DNA of 53,575 nucleotides, taken from Candidatus Poribacteria bacterium. GTDB lineage: Bacteria > Poribacteria > WGA-4E > WGA-3G. The stretch lies in NCBI GenBank assembly GCA_003635195.1, contig PYIY01000097.1:1-53575 (forward strand). The letters run 5' to 3'. Under the pieces are notes generated by a model. That model saw only the letters and a program-made list of their open reading frames with translations, had not been told where the DNA came from and made no database searches. Of this stretch, positions 15,708 to 22,420 are shown one piece after another; positions within the stretch are counted from its first letter, which is position 1; every line of letters starts with the position of its first letter. The position numbers and the translations under genes were made by a program.

Positions 15708-15815
15708 AATCTGCTTCGGAGATAATCTCCAAATCCTATGCCAGCTCTCAAGTTAATCAGCAGATCTCGTCTATCTAAACCGCCTTCTGTCGGGCAATTT
15801 CTTTCCCTTTCAAAT
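15697..15815 (+). pseudogene. remnant of a second DNA methyltransferase
   Basis: ATG15697 overlaps the last 11 bp of the previous gene and opens a frame reading MENRICFGDNLQILCQLSS, then a stop at 15754, then SADLVYL. The next bases, in a shifted frame, give a PPS-GQF stretch where DPPF-SG is expected. This is the characteristic start of beta-type methyltransferases (GDNL...DLVYLDPPF). The stop and frame slip, and the absence of anything downstream, show a decayed, truncated gene. Confidence 0.6.
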
Positions 15816-15820
15816 AGACG

Positions 15821-16585
15821 CTAAAATGACGATTTTATCTGCCCCCACGTTATCGCCAATTTATCTTGTGCTTCAACAGCACTTGCATTTAAGTTTGGAA
15901 TGCCGGGACCTGTGATGCGGACATTATCATAATCCACAATTTTGTCCTGATTCCCCAATGCTACTGTTCCGCTTTTGTACTGATTATCCTTTGCTTCAAT
16001 CATCATCTCCCCGTCATAGAAGACCTTGATGGTGGTCCCCGAAAAGCTCAATTTGACCGTGTGCCATTTATCCACCTCCGGCTTATAAGGTGCTTCACCG
16101 TGATTTTGCAAGCCGGTATTAATGTCCCAGCCCGGATTGCTAAACAGATTCATTTTTGCCGATCCGGGATATAACCAGACAACATAATGTGAGCCTGTCT
16201 TAAGATCAACGCGCCCACGGACACCCCCAGGGAAGTTAGCGACCTCTTTGTGGCGCAAATCAACCTCTACGTCATAGTCCGTCCATTTGTCGGTGGCACC
16301 AATACCCAAACCTTCTCCCGTAAAATTGAGCTGGGAGATTGCCTCGCTCCACACGAGACCTCTTGGATCAAAGGTGACGAAAGTGTTCCCTTTCTCTATA
16401 CCCCAGAAGGATTTGCTATCTCGATTCTGTGGGGAGCGTTCCCACCCTTCTGTATCACCATCATCAAAGTCATCAAGGATTTCCCCGCCAAAACTAAGGA
16501 GAACTGATGCAAAAACCAAGATGGAAACAGAAATAGCAATCCGCGTAAAAAGTTGAATCGATGAAAATTTTCTTGTACCTAACAT
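15821..16585 (-). CDS. secreted LamG/DUF1080-like protein
   Basis: An exported 254-residue protein. A signal peptide (residues 14-34, cleavage near SFGG) is followed by a beta-sandwich: DDFDDGDTEGWE at the start, ATDKWTDYDVEVDLR, VDKWHTVKLSFSG and IKVFYDGE. These are the repeats of concanavalin-like DUF1080 and LamG modules that bind or cleave glycans. The start is ATG16585, spaced 6 nt from AGGAG; an upstream ATG at 16600 covers the ribosome site. A short C-terminal tail follows the fold. No partner gene is adjacent. Confidence 0.75.
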   Translation of the reverse strand: MLGTRKFSSIQLFTRIAISVSILVFASVLLSFGGEILDDFDDGDTEGWERSPQNRDSKSFWGIEKGNTFVTFDPRGLVWSEAISQLNFTGEGLGIGATDKWTDYDVEVDLRHKEVANFPGGVRGRVDLKTGSHYVVWLYPGSAKMNLFSNPGWDINTGLQNHGEAPYKPEVDKWHTVKLSFSGTTIKVFYDGEMMIEAKDNQYKSGTVALGNQDKIVDYDNVRITGPGIPNLNASAVEAQDKLAITWGQIKSSF

Positions 16586-16842
16586 CTTTATCTCCTCCAT
16601 TGTTTTAATCTCAGAGGGTTCAGTCTAAATCATCGCATTGCAAAACCGCCCTACTGGGCGGGCACCTCTGCAATTTACTGATGACTTGACAGCGGTAGAA
16701 ACCTCACCTCGCAGCGAGGAACGTATTCTCTACCAACAATGCTAAGAAGAGTATACCACAACCTACAAAAAATTTTACATTTATTTTTCACGCCCGGTCT
16801 GACATAGAAATACCCCAACTACATCCGGGGGATCCACCCAAC

Positions 16843-17979
16843 CTACCCAAACCGCTCTGGTCGATAGGGTCTGAACCAATCTACCTGCACGCCATCCGCG
16901 ATTTCTAATGTCGCCATTTCACCGACCAAAGGTGCTAACGTCACACCACTGTGCATGAGCGCAATATATAGATTCGGCACGGCTTCCGTAAATCCAAGTA
17001 CCGGAAACCCATCAAGCGGCATCGGACGATAACCGACAGGTGTTGGAATCGCTTTCGCGTCCGCTATTGCTGGCAAATAGACTCTCGCACGCTCAAGGAG
17101 TGCATCGGCATGCTGTTGTGAGTCATCACGGTTGATCCCTTCTTGGGTACCTTGTCCGATCCTGAGACTCCCGTCAGACAGTTGCCGGAGGTGGAGGTGT
17201 TGATGGTGCGCATCTGTCGAGGGTGCGTGTATGATCGCCACATTGTGTAAAACCTCAGCGCACGGTGTCGTCTCAATAACAATACCAGGACTCCGTTGCT
17301 GCGGAATATGGACTTGCACCAGAGATGCCAATTCAGTCGTTTGAACACCACTCGCTAAAACAACGACATCACACGAAAACTCTCCATTGGTTGTTTTCAC
17401 AGCGGCGATATTGTCGTCACGAATGACAAAGCCTGTAACGCTGGTTTGCGCATAGACAACTGCCTCTGCTTCGCTGGCATGCCGGAGACAAACGTCAATA
17501 AATGTATCGGTTTCGATGTGGATATCCGCCTCGGAGAGAGACGCAGCTAACACAGACCCCGGGTGCAGGTGTGGTTCGAGTGCCAACATTTCATCTGAGG
17601 TGATGAGGCGGCATGGATATCCCCACGCCTGGAGCTGTTGGATACGTTCACGCAGCCGCGTCGCACGTTGCGGGTCGTTCTCCCACCGCATTTCACCGCC
17701 ATAGTGGATACCAATATCCGTATCAAGTTGATGTGCCAGCCGGTACCACATATCCAACGAACGTCGATTGAGCGTGTGGTACTCACGTGGATCTTTCCCA
17801 AAAGCGTTCGCCCATGCAAAAGAGTGACCGGAGGCACCTGCGCCGGGAACATCGCGCTCCAGAAGCGTCACAGTAATACCGTTGCGCTGGGACAGATGAT
17901 AACCGAGTACAGCACCGATGATACCCGCACCCACTATCACAATTTTTTTCGACTTGGAATTATGGGTTCTGTTTGACAT
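16843..17979 (-). CDS. FAD-dependent amino-acid oxidase/dehydrogenase (DadA/GlyOx family)
   Basis: A 378-residue flavoprotein that oxidises an amino acid or N-methylated amine. The FAD-binding VIVGAGIIGAVLGYHLS is at residues 14-30, with GASGHSFAWAN further on as in DadA-like oxidases. The C-terminal FAD contact is GYRPMPLDGFPVLG, and MHSGVTLAPLVGEM closes the fold as in sarcosine and glycine oxidases. The ribosome-binding site is weak. It is flanked by repeat-rich intergenic DNA on both sides and appears to be transcribed alone. Confidence 0.86.
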   Translation of the reverse strand: MSNRTHNSKSKKIVIVGAGIIGAVLGYHLSQRNGITVTLLERDVPGAGASGHSFAWANAFGKDPREYHTLNRRSLDMWYRLAHQLDTDIGIHYGGEMRWENDPQRATRLRERIQQLQAWGYPCRLITSDEMLALEPHLHPGSVLAASLSEADIHIETDTFIDVCLRHASEAEAVVYAQTSVTGFVIRDDNIAAVKTTNGEFSCDVVVLASGVQTTELASLVQVHIPQQRSPGIVIETTPCAEVLHNVAIIHAPSTDAHHQHLHLRQLSDGSLRIGQGTQEGINRDDSQQHADALLERARVYLPAIADAKAIPTPVGYRPMPLDGFPVLGFTEAVPNLYIALMHSGVTLAPLVGEMATLEIADGVQVDWFRPYRPERFG

Positions 17980-17997
17980 TGTAGCTTTCAGAGGGAA

Positions 17998-18140
17998 TAG
18001 TTATCAGTTAACAGTTGTCAGTTACAACTCTCACTGCGAGGCACTCTTAACTGAAAACTGAGTACTGTTAACTGACAACTACTGAAAACTGAAAGGTTTT
18101 TCGGAGAAAAACCGAACTGACGACTCTCACTGCGAGGCAA
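17998..18140. repeat. TCAGTTA stutter and paired CTCACTGCGAGG repeats
   Basis: A 140-bp patch made of degenerate units such as TTATCAGTTA, ACAGTTGTCAGTTA, TAACTGAAAACTGA and ACTGTTAACTGACAAC, plus a hairpin GGTTTTT/AAAAACC (18094-18112). It holds two direct copies of ACTCTCACTGCGAGGCA (18027-18043 and 18123-18139). An inverted copy of the second motif lies at 19452-19468. Confidence 0.7.
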
Positions 18141-18150
18141 ACTGTTACTA

Positions 18151-18771
18151 CTAACGGTGTGCTGCAACAATAAATCCTGTTAAGCCAGCAAGCAACAACT
18201 GAAAGCCGGTTTGATAAAACAGCATGAAAAATGGTTGGCAGAGCGCGATCAAACCCAGTGCGATCAAACCAATAGAGAAACGTTCACACAAAGTTTTCTG
18301 TGAAAAGACAATCGAAAAAATGAGTATGGCGGGCAGAAGTAGATGTAGGGCGGTACCACCAAGTGATGGGAAAAAAGGTTGGTAAAGGAAAATAAGTCCA
18401 ATACACACCAAGAATGCTGAAACGATAGATGCGATCCGCCTCGCAGTCGTCGTCATACCGAATGCAATAGCACAAGCGAACAGGATATGAAACGCCGAAC
18501 CGTGTAGCACTGATGGGAGAGGTAAATAGAGAAACCCGAACCCAATGATCAAACCTACACCGGATATAATTGCGATCCGTTGTTTGTTCTCAAAGACAGT
18601 CCCACCGAGGATAGCAGCAATACTCAGCAGCACCAGCGCGATCCCCTTGAGCAAAACAACATTCTGCGTGATAATTGCCGGTAGTAAGGGGATACTTTCT
18701 ATATAAAGAAAAATAAAACTAACGATAAAGAAGCCAATTGCAATTAGATGGTTTCGTTTCTCTCGCACCAT
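18151..18771 (-). CDS. membrane protein with four internal repeats
   Basis: A 206-residue integral membrane protein of unknown function with about seven or eight hydrophobic segments. I see four repeats of roughly 45-50 residues, each with a helix ending in FLY or ALC, then a P-rich turn and a second helix: FLYIESIPLLP, FLYLPLPSVLHGSAFH, FLYQPFFPSLGGTALH and LCQPFFMLFYQTGFQ. The second and third are the most alike. An AAGGGG precedes ATG18771. It could be a small transporter or sensor; no family recognised. Confidence 0.7.
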   Translation of the reverse strand: MVREKRNHLIAIGFFIVSFIFLYIESIPLLPAIITQNVVLLKGIALVLLSIAAILGGTVFENKQRIAIISGVGLIIGFGFLYLPLPSVLHGSAFHILFACAIAFGMTTTARRIASIVSAFLVCIGLIFLYQPFFPSLGGTALHLLLPAILIFSIVFSQKTLCERFSIGLIALGLIALCQPFFMLFYQTGFQLLLAGLTGFIVAAHR

Positions 18772-18814
18772 AGCACCCCTTCAGGCATCTGTAACCTCAC
18801 CCACCTAAATTTGC

Positions 18815-19279
18815 TCAATCTTTCCGTTTCAATAGGCGAGTCACCCAACTTTTAGATTGCTCCCGCGTCAATTGACTTGTTAAATCCTCAACTTGTGCTG
18901 ACCAATCCCCTCTTTCGGTTTGGAAAGATTCAATCGTTTCCCGCAGCTGCGCATTTTCGGCGATAAGTGCTTGATTTTCCTCTTCCAATTTGTCGCAGGT
19001 TTCCCGTAGGTAAGTAATATCAATAATTTGGCAGCTGAGATTTTCAATAATGTCATCTGTTGGAATATTATAGGTGAGTTTCTTTATCAGCGGCGCGAGG
19101 CCATCAACGCGTAGTTGCATGCGCGGCTTCGTAGCATTTCCCGGTTCTTCAGACGGGGCAGAAACAACGCGTAGATACGGCTCAATCTCCGCATCTCGCC
19201 GTTCTAATGTGCGGCTGATGATGCCCTCTTCCACACCTATTATTTCTGAGACTTCGGAAGGGTTCATATAGAGGTCCAT
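18815..19279 (-). CDS. HTH (MerR-like) protein with coiled-coil tail
   Basis: A 154-residue protein. The N-terminus MNPSEVSEIIGVEEGIISRTLE looks like the DNA-binding helix-turn-helix of MerR- or RacA-like proteins. Residues 105-150 form a heptad-rich coiled coil (YLRETCDKLEEENQALIAENAQL), with a basic end WVTRLLKRKD. This layout is known from chromosome- or plasmid-segregation factors and small regulators. ATG19279 with AGGAG 9 nt upstream is chosen over TTG19285. Close to the repeat membrane protein downstream, with which it may be co-transcribed. Confidence 0.65.
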   Translation of the reverse strand: MDLYMNPSEVSEIIGVEEGIISRTLERRDAEIEPYLRVVSAPSEEPGNATKPRMQLRVDGLAPLIKKLTYNIPTDDIIENLSCQIIDITYLRETCDKLEEENQALIAENAQLRETIESFQTERGDWSAQVEDLTSQLTREQSKSWVTRLLKRKD

Positions 19280-19606
19280 TCCCAAATTCTCCTAGGTCGG
19301 CTATCAGCAATCAGGGCGGTTTTTCTGATGAAGATTAAGAATTTAATCGGGTAATTCTAATTTCCCCAGGCCCGGTAGGTGCGGTTTGCAACCGTACCGG
19401 ACTTCGCCAAGAAATTACCCAATTTATTTGTTAAACCTCATGCGAAAAACCTTGCCTCGCAGTGAGAGCGGTCAGAAAAGAAGTGTGTTTTGCTTGGGGT
19501 ATTTGCTTGGGTGTTTCTGCGTATTTCTGCGGATTTCTGCGGATTTCCCCAGGTAAATCTAATGCCCCTTTACTGATGGCTGACGGCTGATGGCTAATGC
19601 GCTAAT
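19280..19606. repeat. repeat-filled intergenic region
   Basis: No gene is visible. It contains the core CCAGGCCCGGTAGGTGCGGT (19366-19385) inside a larger inverted repeat GGGTAATT...AATTACCC; an inverted CTCACTGCGAGG unit (19452-19468); four 10-bp tandem units of the type GGATTTCTGC (19511-19550); and GGCTGATGGC stutters at 19573-19595. The first and third families recur in opposite orientation at 44.09-44.15 kb. Confidence 0.7.
19511..19550 (+). repeat. four 10-bp tandem repeats
   Basis: Units GTGTTTCTGC, GTATTTCTGC, GGATTTCTGC and GGATTTCCCC follow each other without gaps. A related, mostly single-copy version lies inverted at 44087-44110. Confidence 0.75.
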
Positions 19607-20347
19607 TTATGAAATTCCGTCCCAATATTTCCACATATCATCGGGAGTTTCAAACTTAATCTCGTCGAGATCTTTTCGCCGGTACCTACTGATAAGTGCA
19701 ATTCTGACATTGTGACCACAGTTTGAACCAGCGGTGTGACTCATTTGATGATGCCAGAAACAGACATCGCCGCCTTCGCCTGTAAACTCATAACTCGGTC
19801 CCAAATCAAACGGAGCAACGCCACCAGGCAGGCTATCCAAATCGTGGTGTCTGAAGTATTCCGCCCAAATCCGATGGCTCCCGGGCCAGACGGTAAACCC
19901 ACCGCCCTGCTTTTCAACTGTGTCAAGATAGACAGTCGCGCCAAGGGTGAACGCACCGACGACACCTTTCGGCACACCATTCGTAGGGGTGTGGTAACCG
20001 TCAAGATGTCCGCCACCGGGTTCGCGCCATTCTCTGTCCGGGTCTGGGAAGTTGATGTGCGGACCTGCACCACCACCCGAATTCAATTTATCCTTGCCGA
20101 CAAGTTCTTCCGCCATAGCGAAGACTCGATTGTTGTACGTTGTTCCAGCGATAACGTCTTCACCACCGATAGGCACTGTACGATAACCTTTACGAATCCA
20201 AGACTCCGGATCGTCCCTGTCTTCGTCAAGAGCCTCCCAGAGCCTATCAAGCGCGGCATCAATTGCTGCCTGTTCCAGCGCGCCGCGGACAACCAGATAG
20301 CCATTTTCTTTAAAGAACGTTTTGTCTGCTGCTGTTAAATACGCCAT
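19607..20347 (-). CDS. phytanoyl-CoA dioxygenase family protein (PhyH)
   Basis: An Fe(II)/2-oxoglutarate-dependent hydroxylase of 246 residues. The iron ligands are His114 and Asp116 (GGHLDGYH) and His204 (HQMSHTAG), and Arg215 is the likely 2-oxoglutarate anchor. The substrate is unknown; the family is greatly expanded in Poribacteria-like genomes and acts on lipids, ectoine or small metabolites. A GGGAAA lies ahead of ATG20347. A 42-residue membrane peptide is encoded just upstream on the same strand. Confidence 0.88.
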   Translation of the reverse strand: MAYLTAADKTFFKENGYLVVRGALEQAAIDAALDRLWEALDEDRDDPESWIRKGYRTVPIGGEDVIAGTTYNNRVFAMAEELVGKDKLNSGGGAGPHINFPDPDREWREPGGGHLDGYHTPTNGVPKGVVGAFTLGATVYLDTVEKQGGGFTVWPGSHRIWAEYFRHHDLDSLPGGVAPFDLGPSYEFTGEGGDVCFWHHQMSHTAGSNCGHNVRIALISRYRRKDLDEIKFETPDDMWKYWDGIS

Positions 20348-20411
20348 AATTTCGTTTCCCTTATAGTCTTTTGGAATCTTCTAAGCTTAAATAAAATTTA
20401 TCCAATCAGGA

Positions 20412-20540
20412 CTAACACTGCTTAATCAGGATCACCACTACCGCCGCACCAATAACGAATATAAGGTTTTCGAGCGGGAACTCCAAAATACTGAACGGGC
20501 GCCAATCAAACATCGCTTTAAAAAATGCCTTCCAGCGCAT
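20412..20540 (-). CDS. 42-residue single-pass membrane peptide
   Basis: A short gene easily missed by length cut-offs. Reading from ATG20540, it encodes MRWKAFFKAMFDWRPFSILE followed by FPLENL and a strongly hydrophobic helix (residues 26-39) ending IKQC. GGGAGA lies 8 nt before the start codon, so translation is credible. The basic, aromatic N-terminus followed by one C-terminal helix suggests an inner-membrane peptide. It lies between an enolase-superfamily gene and PhyH, all on the same strand. Confidence 0.6.
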   Translation of the reverse strand: MRWKAFFKAMFDWRPFSILEFPLENLIFVIGAAVVVILIKQC

Positions 20541-20628
20541 CAATTTATCTCCCGCCCGCGAAACTCACAACAAATCAGCATTGTGAAAAGTTGGGATACT
20601 CGTACAATTGGGGCAGTATCAATTATTA

Positions 20629-21753
20629 CTACGCACGAACATCAAATCCGTTCTCTTCACGCGCTTTTTGGTAAGGGCCTTCCTCTATATTCAACCCGAA
20701 ACCAGGACTTTGCGGTACATTTACATAACCGTTGGATACGGAATAACCAGAATCGTCTATCCCCGGAGTCGTCGCGTGATCCCACTCAGTGAATTCAAAC
20801 CGCTCCACCTTCGCTGCAAGGTGACAGGTGACGAAATTGCCGTAGTAACCGCCATAGTGATGCGGTGCCGTGCCAACACCAGAGGCATCCAATTCGGGTC
20901 CCAGTTCAAGCCAACGCGAGAAACCAGGGTGGAAAATATCGTATTGGACGATGTCAATGAGACCATCTTTTGCCCAATCTACGAGATGCGGCGATGCGCC
21001 ACCTTCGCCATCCGCAATGCGAGTTTGCAAACCTTCGGCATTGAGCCACTCCTTCAATAAACTATAGACGCGAGCATCCTCGTGGAACGCCTCTTCCATC
21101 CAATAGACCTTTGCATCGGCAGCCCCACCTAATACCTGCTTGGTGAGGTTGAGATTATAACCGTTGTTCGCATCTATCAAAATCGTAGCATCGGGTCCAA
21201 CAGCCTCGCGTACAGCACGGATAACATCAATATCCCGCTGTGTGCCTTTATCAAGAGGCATGTGCATCGCGCCGCGTCCGACTTTGATCTTATAGGCGTT
21301 ATGTCCACGTGCCTTTCCTTCCAGTGCCTCGGAGGCGATAAGTGCTGCAGCCTCAGCGTTGTCGTCAAGATGTAGGTCATCAATGTAGAGCGAAGTGTCG
21401 TAACACGGCGCGCGAAACGCACCGTTCTGCCCAGAAAGCATCGCATACACCGGTTTTCGCGCTAACTGTCCCACCAAATCCCAGAGCGGGTACTCCAACA
21501 TCCTAAATTCTTCGGTGACACCACTCTCTGCGTCAAACGCATCGCTGAGCTGAAACCCGACAATAGCCTCCGCTTTTTCACGCGAAATCGATGAAAACCC
21601 AAAGCCGCTAACGCCATCTGCCGTCGTCAGGCGGGCAATCGGGGGACGGACATGCAGTCCGTGTTCACCCAGCCGCGAATTGCAACCGGCTTTGCGCGGA
21701 CGCTCGCCTGTTAAGCGTGCCCATTCAATACGTTCAATTTTCACATTTTCCAT
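20629..21753 (-). CDS. enolase-superfamily (MR/MLE) enzyme
   Basis: A 374-residue mandelate racemase/muconate lactonizing-type enzyme. The barrel shows the Lys pair Lys155-Ile-Lys157 (YKIKVGRG), metal ligands Asp194 (LIDANNGY) and Glu220 or Glu221 (YWMEEAF), and a further acidic site in ADGEGG near 248-252. The KxK motif is typical of the MLE, MR and dipeptide-epimerase groups, so it may be a racemase or dehydratase. Its ribosome site CGCAAGGAAAG belongs to a leader repeat also found before trpC and another catabolic gene. Confidence 0.84.
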   Translation of the reverse strand: MENVKIERIEWARLTGERPRKAGCNSRLGEHGLHVRPPIARLTTADGVSGFGFSSISREKAEAIVGFQLSDAFDAESGVTEEFRMLEYPLWDLVGQLARKPVYAMLSGQNGAFRAPCYDTSLYIDDLHLDDNAEAAALIASEALEGKARGHNAYKIKVGRGAMHMPLDKGTQRDIDVIRAVREAVGPDATILIDANNGYNLNLTKQVLGGAADAKVYWMEEAFHEDARVYSLLKEWLNAEGLQTRIADGEGGASPHLVDWAKDGLIDIVQYDIFHPGFSRWLELGPELDASGVGTAPHHYGGYYGNFVTCHLAAKVERFEFTEWDHATTPGIDDSGYSVSNGYVNVPQSPGFGLNIEEGPYQKAREENGFDVRA

Positions 21754-21848
21754 TTTTTAACTTTCCTTGCGGTTCGGTTCGGTGGATTTGAGGTTTGAAA
21801 GTCTCTCCCCGTAGATACCGCTCTCCATTCCATTACGAGCTACAATTC
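21754..21848 (-). repeat. leader repeat, copy upstream of the enolase-superfamily gene
   Basis: Read on the minus strand it runs from GTAGCTCGTAATGGAATGGAG through TTCAAAC to CCGCAAGGAAAGTTAAAAA directly before the ATG. Blocks in the same order occur before trpC (38659-38754), and the final block also before the gene at 45158. Confidence 0.65.
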
Positions 21849-21882
21849 CGATGGATTAAGTAGAAACCCAATATTTAAGAAT

Positions 21883-22392
21883 TTACAATTGCGTTTCGAG
21901 TAGCGCGAGGCTTTTCGGGTCCAACTTATGATAGTTCTCAATCTCATATCGGTTGCCATCGGCATCCTTAATCAGAACGCGCCCGTTTTCAAGCGTAACA
22001 ATATCGTATCGGGTACGCAGCCCGAACTCTACATCTCCTTGGGAGGTTTCAACCACCCACTGCGTAATCCCGAATTGTCCATCTAATTCGTGGATTTTGG
22101 TAATCTTCGGCATAAAGTACCGTTTCTGTAACTCCTCAACAAGCACTTCACGAGACGCGCGTGGCAGATGCTTTATATCCTCAATAATGCCAAGTTCATT
22201 AGATTCTTCATCTACGAGGGAAATATATCGGCTGGTTTCGCTTACAGGAAAAGCACAGATCGGTTCAACCTTCGTGTGTGTTGTCCCATCGGGAAGTTGG
22301 ACAACAAGTTCTTCAAATGCGTTCCGCTCAACCCTGACATGACTTGCATCAAGAAACTCTAATTCATCCGTTACCTTAATCGCTTCCTTCAT
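21883..22392 (-). CDS. DUF1854 family protein
   Basis: A 169-residue soluble protein of the DUF1854 family, which is often encoded right after ABC exporters. Visible features are VRVERNAFEELVVQLPDG near the N-terminus, a central IEDIKHLPRASREVLVEELQKRY, and a C-terminal beta-rich WVVETSQGDVEFGLRTRYD. ATG22392 is preceded by GGAGG. The gene begins 28 nt after the ABC transporter gene, so the two are co-expressed and probably function together. Molecular role unknown. Confidence 0.8.
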   Translation of the reverse strand: MKEAIKVTDELEFLDASHVRVERNAFEELVVQLPDGTTHTKVEPICAFPVSETSRYISLVDEESNELGIIEDIKHLPRASREVLVEELQKRYFMPKITKIHELDGQFGITQWVVETSQGDVEFGLRTRYDIVTLENGRVLIKDADGNRYEIENYHKLDPKSLALLETQL

Positions 22393-22420
22393 CAACGCGC
22401 CTCCTTCCCTCATGGTTAAA

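Noticed and set aside
19511..19550. CRISPR array
   Set aside because: The 10-bp units are directly adjacent without spacers and no cas genes are present.
19736..20338. 200-codon open frame opposite PhyH
   Set aside because: Antisense shadow of a well-supported dioxygenase; no signal or domain in the translation.
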